A stretch of 64,000 nt of DNA from VXNF01 sp964291305. GTDB taxonomy: Bacteria; Actinomycetota; Acidimicrobiia; Acidimicrobiales; CATQHL01. Below the pieces are notes generated by a model. The model was not told the origin of the DNA. It saw only the letters and a list, made by a program, of their open reading frames with translations, and ran no database searches. Positions 34,619 through 43,528 of this stretch are shown here, in pieces; positions within the stretch are counted from its first letter, which is position 1, and each line of letters starts with the position of its first letter. The DNA lies in NCBI GenBank assembly GCA_964291305.2, contig OZ219783.1:186001-250000 (forward strand), given 5' to 3'. Both the position numbers and the translations under genes were made by a program.

Positions 34619-36700
34619 ATGTCTCTAAGTCCTCTTGAACAAACCCGCAACATCGGCATCATGGCCCATATCGACGCGGGTAAAACCACGACCACCGAAC
34701 GCTTCCTGTACTACGCCGGGGTGAACTACAAGATCGGCGAGGTGCACGATGGTGCCGCCACCATGGACTGGATGGCCCAGGAGCAGGAACGCGGCATCAC
34801 CATCACGGCGGCTGCTACCCACTGCAACTGGCGCGATAGCCGTATAAACATCATCGACACCCCAGGCCATGTGGACTTCACGATGGAGGTGGAGCGGTCG
34901 CTGCGCGTCCTAGACGGCGCTGTGGCGGTCTTCGACGGAGTGGCGGGGGTTGAACCGCAGACCGAGACGGTTTGGCGCCAGGCGGATCGCTACGGCGTGC
35001 CCCGGATTTGTTTCGTCAACAAGCTGGACCGGACCGGCGCCGACTTCTTTTTCTGCGTCGACAGCATTCGCGAGCGGCTGAGTTGCACGCCCCTGGTACT
35101 GCAAGTGCCGATCGGGGCAGAGTCGGAGTTTTCCGGCGTTGTGGACTTGCTGGCAATGCGAGGGCTGGTGTGGAACGCCTCCGACTTGGGTGCCACCTGG
35201 GAGGAGATCCAAATCCCTGAAGGGCTAAGAGAGTTGGCAGAGGCCAAGCGCGCCGAGATTATCGACCACGTCAGCTCGATCCACGACGACGTGCTGGAGA
35301 AGTACGTGGCCGAAGAGGAGATCACCGCCGACGACTTACGTCCGGCTATCCGCCGAGGCACCCTCTTGGGCCATTTCGTGCCCGTGCTCTGCGGCTCGGC
35401 GTTCAAGAACAAGGGTGTGCAACCGCTGTTAGACGCCGTCGTGGATTACTTGCCATCTCCGCTGGACCTGCCGCCGGTGGAGGGTACCCACCCGCGCAGC
35501 GGCGAGGTGCTCGGGCGGGGAACCGACGAGACCGAGCCGTTTGCGGCGCTCGCCTTCAAGATCATGTCGGATCCTCACGTGGGTCGGCTCACCTACTTCC
35601 GGGTGTACAGCGGCAAGGTTTCCAAGGGTGATCAGGTGTTGAACAGCCGTAGTGGTCGAACTGAGCGCATCTCGCGCCTGCTGGAGATGCACGCCAACGA
35701 GCGCCTCGACCGCGACGAGGTAGGCGCCGGTGGCATCGTGGCCGGCGTTGGCTTCAAGAACACCCGCACAGGCGACACGCTCTGTGCCAAGAACCACCCC
35801 ATCCTGCTGGAGCAGTTGGAGTTCCCCGAGTCGGTTATAGACGTTGCCGTCGAGCCCAAATCCAAAGCCGATCAGGATCGCCTGTCCAAAGCCTTGCAGG
35901 CACTAGCGGAGGAGGATCCCACTTTCAGAGTCCGCACCGACAGCGACACCGGCCAGACGATCATCGCCGGGATGGGCGAGTTGCACCTTGAGGTGATCGT
36001 GGATCGGATGCTGCGCGAGTTCAAAGTGGACGCCTCAGTGGGCCGGCCGCAGGTGGCCTATCGAGAGACGCTCACCGCCCCGGTCATCGAGCACACCTAC
36101 ATTCACCGCAAGCAGACCGGTGGTCTCGGTCAGTTCGCTGTCATCTGCGCCTCAATCGAGCCTCTAGGGCCCGGCGAGGACTTCGAGTTCGTCAACGAGG
36201 TGCGCGGCGGGTCGATCCCCAAGGATTACATCCCAGCAGTGGAGGAAGGCATCCGCGAAGCGCTTACCAACGGTGTGCTTGCCGGCTTCGCCACTGTCGG
36301 TGTGCGTGTCATCCTCAACGACGGCAAGTACCACGAGGTGGATTCCTCAGAGATGGCCTTCAAGATCGCGGCCGTGTCCTGGTACCGGGAGGCCGCGCAC
36401 AAGGCCTCACCGGTGGTGCTAGAGCCGGTTATGGCGATTGAAGTGGTGGCGCCCGAAGGGTTCCTAGGCGAAGTGGTGGGTGACCTCAACAGCCGCCGCG
36501 GGCGGGTGCTGGCTACCGAACAGCGCGGCGCCAATCAAGTTGTGAGCGCTACGGTGCCGCTTGCGGAGATGTTTGGATACGCTACCGACCTGCGTTCGCG
36601 CACTCAGGGGCGGGCTACCTACACTATGCAGTTCGACTCTTACCAGCGAGTGCCCCCGGTGGTGCAGGAGACTGTGGTCTCTCGTGTGCGCGGCGTCTGA
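34619..36700 (+). CDS. fusA: translation elongation factor G
   Basis: 693 residues from ATG34619 (MSLSPLEQTRNIGIMAHIDAGKTTTTE), with GGAGAG 8 bases upstream. The G1 box is AHIDAGKTT, G3 is DTPGHVDFTMEVERSLR, and G4 is NKLDRTGADF. Domain III-V blocks include GMGELHLEVIVDRM and the fusidic-acid-facing regions. EF-G drives ribosomal translocation and recycling. A frame extension to 34550 is open but has no start signal. Confidence 0.97.
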   Translation: MSLSPLEQTRNIGIMAHIDAGKTTTTERFLYYAGVNYKIGEVHDGAATMDWMAQEQERGITITAAATHCNWRDSRINIIDTPGHVDFTMEVERSLRVLDGAVAVFDGVAGVEPQTETVWRQADRYGVPRICFVNKLDRTGADFFFCVDSIRERLSCTPLVLQVPIGAESEFSGVVDLLAMRGLVWNASDLGATWEEIQIPEGLRELAEAKRAEIIDHVSSIHDDVLEKYVAEEEITADDLRPAIRRGTLLGHFVPVLCGSAFKNKGVQPLLDAVVDYLPSPLDLPPVEGTHPRSGEVLGRGTDETEPFAALAFKIMSDPHVGRLTYFRVYSGKVSKGDQVLNSRSGRTERISRLLEMHANERLDRDEVGAGGIVAGVGFKNTRTGDTLCAKNHPILLEQLEFPESVIDVAVEPKSKADQDRLSKALQALAEEDPTFRVRTDSDTGQTIIAGMGELHLEVIVDRMLREFKVDASVGRPQVAYRETLTAPVIEHTYIHRKQTGGLGQFAVICASIEPLGPGEDFEFVNEVRGGSIPKDYIPAVEEGIREALTNGVLAGFATVGVRVILNDGKYHEVDSSEMAFKIAAVSWYREAAHKASPVVLEPVMAIEVVAPEGFLGEVVGDLNSRRGRVLATEQRGANQVVSATVPLAEMFGYATDLRSRTQGRATYTMQFDSYQRVPPVVQETVVSRVRGV

Positions 36701-36823
36701 GGCCAAAGATATCGAGTCACAACGGGCGCAATAATTACTGACAGCTGACAGCCGGATTACACGGGATGTGCCCGAACCCATCTCGAGCAGTTTGAATCAA
36801 ACCGACAAATCAGGAGCAGGAAT

Positions 36824-38014
36824 ATGGCAAAGGAAGTCTTCGAGCGTTCGAAGCCCCATATCAACGTCGGGACCATGGGTCACATCGACCACGGCAAGAC
36901 AACGTTGACGGCGGCAATTACGCGGGTGCTCTCTGAGCGTGACCCCACCTCCACGAGCTTTGCTGACTTCGATTCCATCGATAAGGCACCCGAGGAGCGA
37001 GAGCGCGGTATCACTATCAACGTCGCCCACGTGGAGTACGAAACGTCGAACCGTCACTACGCCCACGTCGACATGCCGGGCCACGCCGACTACATCAAGA
37101 ACATGATCACTGGTGCCGCTCAGGTGGACGGGGCCATTCTGGTGGTCTCAGCTGCCGACGGGCCTATGCCTCAGACCCGCGAGCACGTGCTACTGGCCCG
37201 CCAGGTGGGCGTACCGCGCATTCTGGTGGCGCTGAACAAGGTGGACGCGGTCGACGATCCCGAGTTGCTGGAACTAGTCGAGCTTGAGGTGCGTGAGCTG
37301 CTTGACGAGTATGGATTCCCTGGCGACGACACCCCGGTTCTGCCGGTCTCGGCCCTCAAGGCGCTTGAGGGCGACGGTGAGGCTGCTGACCAGGTAGTGG
37401 CGCTTATGGAGGCCGTGGATAGCTATATCCCCGAGCCGGTGCGAGATGTGGATAAGCCGTTCCTGCTGCCTATTGAGGATGTCTTTTCCATCACGGGCCG
37501 CGGCACGGTGGTCACCGGGCGCGTTGAGCAGGGCATCGTCAACACTGGCGACAACGTCGAGATCATCGGCATCAAAGAAACCCGCAAGACGGTCTGCACC
37601 GGCGTTGAGATGTTTCGCAAGATCCTCGACGAGGGTCGTGCTGGTGACAACATCGGGGCTCTGCTGCGGGGAGTTGGCAAGGAGGAGGTGCAGCGCGGCC
37701 AAGTGCTGGCTGCTCCGGGCTCCATCACGCCGCACACCCATTTCGAGGCAGAGGTCTACGTGCTGACCAAGGCCGAGGGTGGCCGCCACAAGCCCTTCTT
37801 CGACGGCTACCGGCCTCAGTTCTACTTCCGCACTACCGATGTCACGGGCTCTATCTCGCTGCCGGAGGGCATCGAGATGTGCATGCCGGGTGATAACACC
37901 CAGATGACCGTCGAATTGATTGCGCCCATTGCTATGGACGAAGGTTTGCGCTTCGCCATTCGCGAAGGCGGGCGTACTGTCGGCGCCGGCGCCGTAACGA
38001 AGATCCTGAAGTAG
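36824..38014 (+). CDS. tuf: translation elongation factor Tu
   Basis: 396 residues, standard length. GTP-binding motifs are GHIDHGKTTL, DMPGHADYIKNM and NKVD; the switch I part reads APEERERGITINVAHVEYET. The N-terminus SKPHINVGTMGHID has Met and Ile where most EF-Tu have Ile and Val. It delivers aminoacyl-tRNA to the ribosome. AGGAG precedes the ATG. The 123-base gap after fusA shows no obvious promoter. Confidence 0.97.
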   Translation: MAKEVFERSKPHINVGTMGHIDHGKTTLTAAITRVLSERDPTSTSFADFDSIDKAPEERERGITINVAHVEYETSNRHYAHVDMPGHADYIKNMITGAAQVDGAILVVSAADGPMPQTREHVLLARQVGVPRILVALNKVDAVDDPELLELVELEVRELLDEYGFPGDDTPVLPVSALKALEGDGEAADQVVALMEAVDSYIPEPVRDVDKPFLLPIEDVFSITGRGTVVTGRVEQGIVNTGDNVEIIGIKETRKTVCTGVEMFRKILDEGRAGDNIGALLRGVGKEEVQRGQVLAAPGSITPHTHFEAEVYVLTKAEGGRHKPFFDGYRPQFYFRTTDVTGSISLPEGIEMCMPGDNTQMTVELIAPIAMDEGLRFAIREGGRTVGAGAVTKILK

Positions 38015-38020
38015 CCAGCC

Positions 38021-38335
38021 ATGGCCACGGGGCAGAAAATCCGGATCCGCCTAAAGGCGTACGACCACGAGGTTGTGGATCAGTCAGCGCGCAAGATTGT
38101 GCAGACGGTGAAGCGAACCCAGGCTGACGTGCGCGGACCGGTGCCGTTGCCCACTGAGCGGCACCGAGTCACCGTGATTCGCTCGCCCCACAAGGACAAG
38201 GACAGTCGCGAGCACTTCGAGATGCGCATTCACAAGCGACTGCTAGACATTGTGAACTCATCGGCGAAGACGGTGGACTCTTTGCAGCGCATCGATTTGC
38301 CCGCCGGGGTAGACATCGAGATCAAGATCCTCTAA
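38021..38335 (+). CDS. rpsJ: 30S ribosomal protein S10
   Basis: 104 residues: KIRIRLKAYDHEVVDQSARKIVQTVKRTQADVRGPVPLPTERHRVTVIRSPH and the C-terminal RIDLPAGVDIEIKIL are standard. It follows tuf by 6 bases and so ends the str operon here. The next gene is convergent only 6 bases beyond the stop, so the usual rplC-rplD-rplW continuation of the S10 operon is absent at this place. S10 (NusE) also works in transcription antitermination. Confidence 0.96.
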   Translation: MATGQKIRIRLKAYDHEVVDQSARKIVQTVKRTQADVRGPVPLPTERHRVTVIRSPHKDKDSREHFEMRIHKRLLDIVNSSAKTVDSLQRIDLPAGVDIEIKIL

Positions 38336-38341
38336 CCCCCC

Positions 38342-38926
38342 TTACTTCGTAACAATGGCGTGAACCTCTCCGGGGCCGTGGACGCCGATTACGAGTGTGC
38401 TCTCGATGTCGGCTGAGCGCGACGGGCCGGTGACGGCGACGAGCTGGCTCGGCAGGTCCTGGAGGTTGCGCAAGAAGTCGCCGAGAGTGTCCACCACGCT
38501 GGCACTGTCGATAACGAAGATGCAACTGGGTGGTAGCAGGCTTGCGGCCCGGCCCCGGGACTCGTCGGAGCGCAGCAGCACGGTGCCAGTTTGTGCCACT
38601 GCGGCGGTTGCCCGTACTACCCCTACCCCAGCAGATACGACGGCGGCGGATCCGCAGTCAGGCCAGTAGAGGTCGGCATCTACCTCCAGCCCGGCGGTGG
38701 CCAGCACAGGCCCTTCGTGGCGGGAGGCGTAGTTGGCAACCGCCGCTGACAACCCCTCCAAAGGAACTCGCTCGGCGGTTCCGCCGAGAGCCTGCCACGC
38801 CTCGAGGAATCCTTCGGGGCCTCTACGTACATTGACGAATTGGGCTCTTGGTGTCAGCGGTGCAGCTGCGGGTCTGCTGGTTGTACCACCGCGTAACCGG
38901 CCGAGGAAATCGTCTCGCTGGCTCAC
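38342..38926 (-). CDS. lutC: lactate utilisation protein C-like (LUD domain)
   Basis: 194 residues from GTG38926, which overlaps the lutB stop by 4 bases; a longer frame exists but would run deep into lutB. The N-terminus MSQRDDFLGRLRGG is typical of LutC. The LUD fold shows ATAGLEVDADLYWPDCG, VGVVRATAAVAQTGTVLL and the C-terminal GPSRSADIESTLVIGVHGPGEVHAIV, which contains the conserved SADIE and G-HGP blocks. It is the third part of the L-lactate oxidation complex. Confidence 0.9.
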   Translation of the reverse strand: MSQRDDFLGRLRGGTTSRPAAAPLTPRAQFVNVRRGPEGFLEAWQALGGTAERVPLEGLSAAVANYASRHEGPVLATAGLEVDADLYWPDCGSAAVVSAGVGVVRATAAVAQTGTVLLRSDESRGRAASLLPPSCIFVIDSASVVDTLGDFLRNLQDLPSQLVAVTGPSRSADIESTLVIGVHGPGEVHAIVTK

Positions 38927-40284
38927 GGCAAGTCCCGGCCCCGTTGCCAGGCACCCAGCCAGCCGACGTTGGGCAGACGTGGCAGGTGCCGCAGCAGCGG
39001 CAAGCCGCGGCGGGCGGCTAGCACCGTGAGGGCGAAGATCCAGCTCCTGGACCACGCCTGGGACCAAAGCCAAAATGCTGCCCGGCGAAGCCGCGAGGCG
39101 TCGGCGCGGGAATCCCGGTGGCGCAACTGGAGCAACAAATCGTGCAACGGGATGCGCACTGGGCAAATCTCAGTGCAAGCACCGCAGAGCGAGGAGGCCT
39201 CTGACAGCTCGCGGGCCGCCGGATCGGCGGGTCTCAGCAGCGGGGTCAACACGGCGCCGATGGGACCGCTGTAGACCGACTCGTAGGTGTGTCCTCCCAC
39301 CTGCCGGTAGACGGGGCAGACGTTGAGGCAGGCCCCGCAGCGAATGCAATGCAGCGCCGGCGAGAAGCGGGTGCCCACGATGTCACTGCGCCCCCCGTCC
39401 ACTACCACCACGTGTAGCTCCTCGGGGCCGTCGCTCTCGCCGGCTCGCCGCGGCCCGGTGATGATGTTGGTGTACACGGTCAGTGGTTGCCCTGTAGCGG
39501 AACGAGCCAGCAGGTTCAACATTACGTCGAGTTCTGCGAAGTCAGCCACGATGCGTTCTAGACCCATCAGGGCAATGTGAGTCGGAGGAAGGCTGGAGCA
39601 CATGCGCCCGTTCCCCTCGTTCTCGACGAGGCAGATCGAACCGCTAGCAGCAACGGCAAAGTTCACGCCCGTGATACCCAAGCCGGCATCCAAGAATGCC
39701 TGCCGGAGGCGCTTGCGCGCGTAAGAGGCCTCAGCTTCGATTTCAGGGCTGACCGGTGCTCCCCGGTCGGCGGTCAGCAGCTCGGCGACCTCGAAGCGGT
39801 CCTTGTGCATGGCTGGCGCCACGATATGAGAAGGAGGTTCGCCGGCGAGTTGCTGGATGAACTCGCCGAGATCGGTCTCTACAACATCGGCACCGGACCG
39901 CGCTAGAACCTCGTTCAGTTGGATCTCTTCAGACACCATGGACTTGCCTTTGGCGATCACTTTGGCACCACGTCGTGCCACAATGTCGGCCACAATCTCG
40001 GTGGCTTCGTAGGCGTCGGCGGCCCAGTGCACCTGCCCACCGAGGGCGATTAGTTTGTCCGACCAGAGTTCGAGCAGCTCGGGTAGGTGCTGGAGTGCGG
40101 CGGCCCTAATTCCCGCGGCCGCGTCGCGTAGTTCGTCGGCGTTGGCGAGTTCGGCTATGGCCTCGTTGCGGCGTTCCACCATCAGCCCAGTACCCCGGGC
40201 TATAGCCGTCTGCATCCGTTCGTTGCCAAGGGCTCGCCCAGCGCGGTGGCTGAAGCTCACAGGTACCGCAGTCGGAGTGCTCAA
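38923..40284 (-). CDS. lutB: iron-sulfur L-lactate oxidation protein B-like (LUD plus ferredoxin domain)
   Basis: 453 residues. The first 280 residues are a LUD domain (KGKSMVSEEIQLNEVL, GVNFAVAASGSICLVENEGNGRMCSSLPPTHIALMG). Then two 4Fe-4S motifs follow: CIRCGACLNVCPVY (near 310) and CGACTEICPVRIPL (near 365). The C-terminal part has RSWIFALTVLAARRGLPLLRHLPRLP. It carries electrons from lactate oxidation towards the respiratory chain. It lies 42 bases downstream of lutA and overlaps lutC. Confidence 0.92.
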   Translation of the reverse strand: MSTPTAVPVSFSHRAGRALGNERMQTAIARGTGLMVERRNEAIAELANADELRDAAAGIRAAALQHLPELLELWSDKLIALGGQVHWAADAYEATEIVADIVARRGAKVIAKGKSMVSEEIQLNEVLARSGADVVETDLGEFIQQLAGEPPSHIVAPAMHKDRFEVAELLTADRGAPVSPEIEAEASYARKRLRQAFLDAGLGITGVNFAVAASGSICLVENEGNGRMCSSLPPTHIALMGLERIVADFAELDVMLNLLARSATGQPLTVYTNIITGPRRAGESDGPEELHVVVVDGGRSDIVGTRFSPALHCIRCGACLNVCPVYRQVGGHTYESVYSGPIGAVLTPLLRPADPAARELSEASSLCGACTEICPVRIPLHDLLLQLRHRDSRADASRLRRAAFWLWSQAWSRSWIFALTVLAARRGLPLLRHLPRLPNVGWLGAWQRGRDLP

Positions 40285-40326
40285 GACGACTCCCCGCCAG
40301 CTAGGCCTACGACCCAGAGATGCTCG

Positions 40327-41076
40327 TTAAGCAAAGTCATGCCCGGGGTCCAGCAGCGTGGCAACGTGGTCAAACTGCAGTTCCAGGCCGCGCCGCCGGG
40401 CGCGACCCTGTAGGTGCAGCAGGCAGGAGAGATCGCAACTGGTGACCTGTGAACTATCCGCTGCGAGGAGGTTGTCCAGCTTCTCGTCGGCCATGGCGAT
40501 CGACACCCCTGGCATTTTGACCGAGAAGGATCCGCCGAAACCGCAGCAGCGCTCGGCTCCCTCGGCGCTGATGGGTGTCTTGCCAGCATCCCGCAGGGCT
40601 TGCCGAACCGTGGTTCCTGCGCCCAGTTCGCGCAACGCATGGCACGAGTCGTGGACCAAGACAGTTTCGGCCGCGTTCGCAGAGTCCTGTGGCAGTTCGG
40701 TGCGGTCGTCGGTGGGGTTGCCTGCATTGGTCACGAAGGCGGTCAACTCAACTGTGCGAGCTGCGGCTCGGCGGGCTGCGCCAGCGTCGGCGGTGCCGTC
40801 GAAGAGCTGCGGCCAGTGATGGGATATCATCGTGGCGCAGGAACCCGAGGCGACCACGCAGGGTGTCTCGTTGTTGCCGAGAGCGCGCAGCGTCCGGCGA
40901 GCCACGCGCCGGGCCTCGTTGCCGTAGCCGGCGTTGTAAGCGGGCTGACCGCAGCACGTCGCTCTCCGTACCGGTTGTGGGTCGTACCCGGCGGCGCGCA
41001 GCACTCTCTGCGCCGCTGAAGCAACTTCGGGGCGCAGCAACTCGACGAGGCAGCTAGCGAAAAACTGAACCCGCAT
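40327..41076 (-). CDS. lutA: lactate utilisation protein A-like (CCG-domain Fe-S protein)
   Basis: 249 residues from ATG41076; GTG41085 is possible but has no signal. It carries two CCG modules: RATCCGQPAYNAGY near residue 45, and VLVHDSCHALRELG together with ERCCGFGGSFSVKMP near 155-190, the pattern of heterodisulfide-reductase-like electron carriers such as LutA and GlcF. With LutB and LutC it oxidises L-lactate to pyruvate. Upstream, TAGGGT lies 7 bases before the ATG, a leaderless-type promoter driving lutABC towards rpsJ. Confidence 0.92.
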   Translation of the reverse strand: MRVQFFASCLVELLRPEVASAAQRVLRAAGYDPQPVRRATCCGQPAYNAGYGNEARRVARRTLRALGNNETPCVVASGSCATMISHHWPQLFDGTADAGAARRAAARTVELTAFVTNAGNPTDDRTELPQDSANAAETVLVHDSCHALRELGAGTTVRQALRDAGKTPISAEGAERCCGFGGSFSVKMPGVSIAMADEKLDNLLAADSSQVTSCDLSCLLHLQGRARRRGLELQFDHVATLLDPGHDFA

Positions 41077-41089
41077 ATGGGGCACCCTA
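41077..41089 (-). promoter_or_regulatory. leaderless-type -10 element of lutABC
   Basis: On the minus strand TAGGGT (41084-41089) is separated by 7 bases from ATG41076. The divergent carboxylase gene has the matching element TACGCT, so the 80-base gap holds two back-to-back promoters. Confidence 0.5.
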
Positions 41090-41143
41090 GCGGCCTGTAA
41101 TCGGCCCGGGCCTTTCCGAACGGCCGCCCGTCGGCTGCGCCTG

Positions 41144-41156
41144 TACGCTCGCGCCT
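41144..41156 (+). promoter_or_regulatory. leaderless-type -10 element of the acyl-CoA carboxylase pair
   Basis: TACGCT at 41144-41149 lies 7 bases before ATG41157. No Shine-Dalgarno sequence is seen before this ATG. Confidence 0.45.
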
Positions 41157-42713
41157 ATGGCTGAGCATTCCATGGCCGAAAGCCTGGCGGAACTTGCCAA
41201 GCGTAAGGAGCAGGCCCGTCACGCCGGCCCCGAGCGGGCGGTGGAGCGTCAGCACGCCAAGGGCAAGCTGCTGGCCCGCGAGCGCATCGACTACCTACTA
41301 GATCCGGGCTCGTTCCACGAACTCGACATGTTGGCGCGTCATCGCGCCGCTGATAGCGGCCTGAGCGAGCGGCCTTACACCGACGGCGTGGTCACCGGTT
41401 GGGGAACTGTCGACGGCCGCAAGGTCTTCGTATTTGCCCAGGATTTCACCGTGTTCGGCGGTGCCCTCGGCGAGGTGTTTGCCGAGAAGATTCACAAGGT
41501 CATGGATCTGGCTACTACCACCGGGGCGCCTGTCATCGGCCTAAACGACGGCGCCGGGGCGCGTATCCAGGAAGGTGTCGTGAGCCTCGACTCTTACGGT
41601 GGCATCTTCTCGCGCAACGTGCGCGCTTCGGGCGTGATACCGCAAATCTCGGTGATCCTGGGGCCTTGCGCGGGTGGGGCGGTCTACAGCCCGGCGATTA
41701 CCGACTTCATCTTTATGGTGCGCGAGACCTCGCACATGTTCATCACTGGCCCCGACGTGGTTCGCGCTGTGACCGGCGAGGAGGTCTCGCTGGAGGACCT
41801 CGGCGGAGCCCGAAGTCATGCCACCAAGTCAGGCGTGGCTACTTTCGTGCGCGACACAGAACACGAAGTTCTGGATGCGGTGAAAGAGCTGCTTAGCTTC
41901 TTGCCAGCAAACTACCTAGAACACCCCCCGCACTATAAGCCGCTCGATTCGCCAGACCGCGTTTGCCCCGAGCTACGGGCCACTCTTCCCGCCAGTTCCA
42001 ATCAGCCCTATGACATGCGAGAAGTGGTCGGTTCGCTGCTCGACGACGGCGAGTACTTCGAGTACTTCCCTCATTGGGCGCAGAACATTGTCTGCATGTT
42101 TGGCCGACTCGACGGGCACACCGTCGGCGTAGTCGGCAACCAGCCGCTAGTACTGGCTGGGGTGCTAGATATCGAATCGTCCTCTAAGGCCGCCCGCTTT
42201 GTTCGCACCTGCGACGCTTTTGGTATCCCCCTGCTGACCCTCGTGGATGTTCCAGGGTTCCTGCCTGGTGTCGACCAGGAGTACGGCGGCATCATCCGCC
42301 ACGGCGCCAAGCTCTTGTACGCCTACTGCGAGGCGACGGTACCGCGCATCTCGGTGGTAACCCGCAAGGCTTACGGCGGTGCCTACGTCGTTATGGACTC
42401 CAAGTCTGTGGGCTCGGACTTGTGCTTTGCCTGGCCGTCCGCCGAACTGGCGGTCATGGGGCCGCAGGGGGCGGTGGAGATCCTGCACCGGCGGGAGCTG
42501 GCCGACAGCGAGGATCCCGAAGCCCGCCGAGACGAACTGGTAGAGGACTACATAGAGCGCTACGCCAATCCGTACATTGCTGCCGAGCGGGGGTATATCG
42601 ACGACGTGATCGATCCGGCGGACACCCGGCGCAAAGTCATCGCCGGGTTCGATGCACTGCGTTCCAAGCGTCCTGAGCGGCCTCGCCGCAAACACGGTGT
42701 TATTCCGCTGTGA
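41157..42713 (+). CDS. acyl-CoA carboxylase beta subunit (propionyl/acetyl-CoA type)
   Basis: 518 residues of the biotin-dependent carboxyltransferase family. Features: ERQHAKGKLLARERIDYLLDPGSFHELD, GLNDGAGARIQEGV, GPCAGGAVYSPAITDFIFMV, the oxyanion-hole stretches GVPRISVV-type (ATVPRISVVTRKAYGGAYVVM), and PQGAVEIL. In actinobacteria such subunits (AccD/PccB) work with a biotinylated alpha subunit, which is not in this window, and a short epsilon subunit. Propionyl-CoA is the likelier substrate, but the specificity cannot be read directly. It overlaps the following small gene by 4 bases. Confidence 0.92.
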   Translation: MAEHSMAESLAELAKRKEQARHAGPERAVERQHAKGKLLARERIDYLLDPGSFHELDMLARHRAADSGLSERPYTDGVVTGWGTVDGRKVFVFAQDFTVFGGALGEVFAEKIHKVMDLATTTGAPVIGLNDGAGARIQEGVVSLDSYGGIFSRNVRASGVIPQISVILGPCAGGAVYSPAITDFIFMVRETSHMFITGPDVVRAVTGEEVSLEDLGGARSHATKSGVATFVRDTEHEVLDAVKELLSFLPANYLEHPPHYKPLDSPDRVCPELRATLPASSNQPYDMREVVGSLLDDGEYFEYFPHWAQNIVCMFGRLDGHTVGVVGNQPLVLAGVLDIESSSKAARFVRTCDAFGIPLLTLVDVPGFLPGVDQEYGGIIRHGAKLLYAYCEATVPRISVVTRKAYGGAYVVMDSKSVGSDLCFAWPSAELAVMGPQGAVEILHRRELADSEDPEARRDELVEDYIERYANPYIAAERGYIDDVIDPADTRRKVIAGFDALRSKRPERPRRKHGVIPL

Positions 42714-42886
42714 GTGCTCCGATTGGCCCAACTGGCAGGGTTGTGGCGCTAGCGCCGCCGCTAGCTACCGATGGGGAAGTGGCGGCGATAGCTGCTGCTG
42801 TGAGTCTGCTGGTGCAGCAGTCGGAGGCTCCTAGGTCAGCGCCAGAACGATCTGGCTGGCGGTTCGCTGGCCGCTGGTGGCGCTAG
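42710..42886 (+). CDS. acyl-CoA carboxylase epsilon subunit-like small protein
   Basis: A 58-residue gene, too short for most gene finders' cut-offs. It starts at GTG42710, overlapping the carboxylase stop (GTGA), and reads MSAPIGPTGRVVALAPPLAT, then DGEVAAIAAAVSLLVQ, and ends WRFAGRWWR. A short helix followed by a Trp/Arg-rich end is the pattern of actinobacterial acyl-CoA carboxylase epsilon subunits (AccE/PccE type), which stabilise the alpha-beta complex. Position and overlap support it strongly; sequence alone would not. Confidence 0.75.
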   Translation: MSAPIGPTGRVVALAPPLATDGEVAAIAAAVSLLVQQSEAPRSAPERSGWRFAGRWWR

Positions 42887-42908
42887 GCGCCACTCGGTAG
42901 TCGCGGAG

Positions 42909-43511
42909 TTGTCGTCAGTCACCAAAGGCGATTGGGCGGCGGCCGATCCTGGCTCGAATATGCGCCTCGGCGACGGTGTCGCAGCTCTGCGAGTCCGGCT
43001 TCGACCCGAAGTGCTGGATATCCAAAGCCGGGCGACCGGCCGAGTGCTAGATATCCGCGGCCCGCTGGCCAGCGGCTTCTCCTATGGGTCGGCCAGCGAG
43101 CTAGTCGTAGCGCCACCGTGGTCCCTTGATGAGCGAGCCGCTGAGCCGTTCGACACGATCTGTTCGTTTGGGGCAATGGCGGCGGCGCCGTGCCTGGAGA
43201 GACTCGTGGCCAGGCTGCTACGGCTCAGCGCGCCGGACGGCCGGCTGCTGTTCCTGGAGTTGGACGGCGACGCTCGCCCCTGGCGCCGACGGCTAGATGG
43301 CCTAGCTCGGCGATACTGGGGCCTTTCGCTAGGGCGCCACATCAGCGGCGCGCTCTGGACGGGCGGCTACGAGGTGACTTCGTTGTCCAGGTACCCAGCG
43401 CCAGGTGGCCCCCCGGGGCTTCTGCGGGCGGTAGCCGGCGACGCTCGCCCCGATCCACACCGGCATGGTGAGCTATGGCTAGATCGTGACGAGGTTGACG
43501 ACGGTGAGTAG
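42909..43511 (+). CDS. methyltransferase-like protein, degenerate
   Basis: 200 residues from TTG42909, which directly follows GGAG; ATG42960 would give 183 residues. VLDIRGPLASGFSYGS replaces the usual VLDxGxGxG glycine loop, while the later FDTICSFGAMAAAPCLERLVARLLRLSAPDGRLLFLE and the GYEVTSLSRYPAP end resemble the second half of class I SAM methyltransferases (UbiE-like). SAM binding may be lost. It lies just after the carboxylase pair and converges with the cyclophilin. The true function is not known. Confidence 0.55.
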   Translation: MSSVTKGDWAAADPGSNMRLGDGVAALRVRLRPEVLDIQSRATGRVLDIRGPLASGFSYGSASELVVAPPWSLDERAAEPFDTICSFGAMAAAPCLERLVARLLRLSAPDGRLLFLELDGDARPWRRRLDGLARRYWGLSLGRHISGALWTGGYEVTSLSRYPAPGGPPGLLRAVAGDARPDPHRHGELWLDRDEVDDGE

Positions 43512-43528
43512 TGATTCTGTGATGAGGC

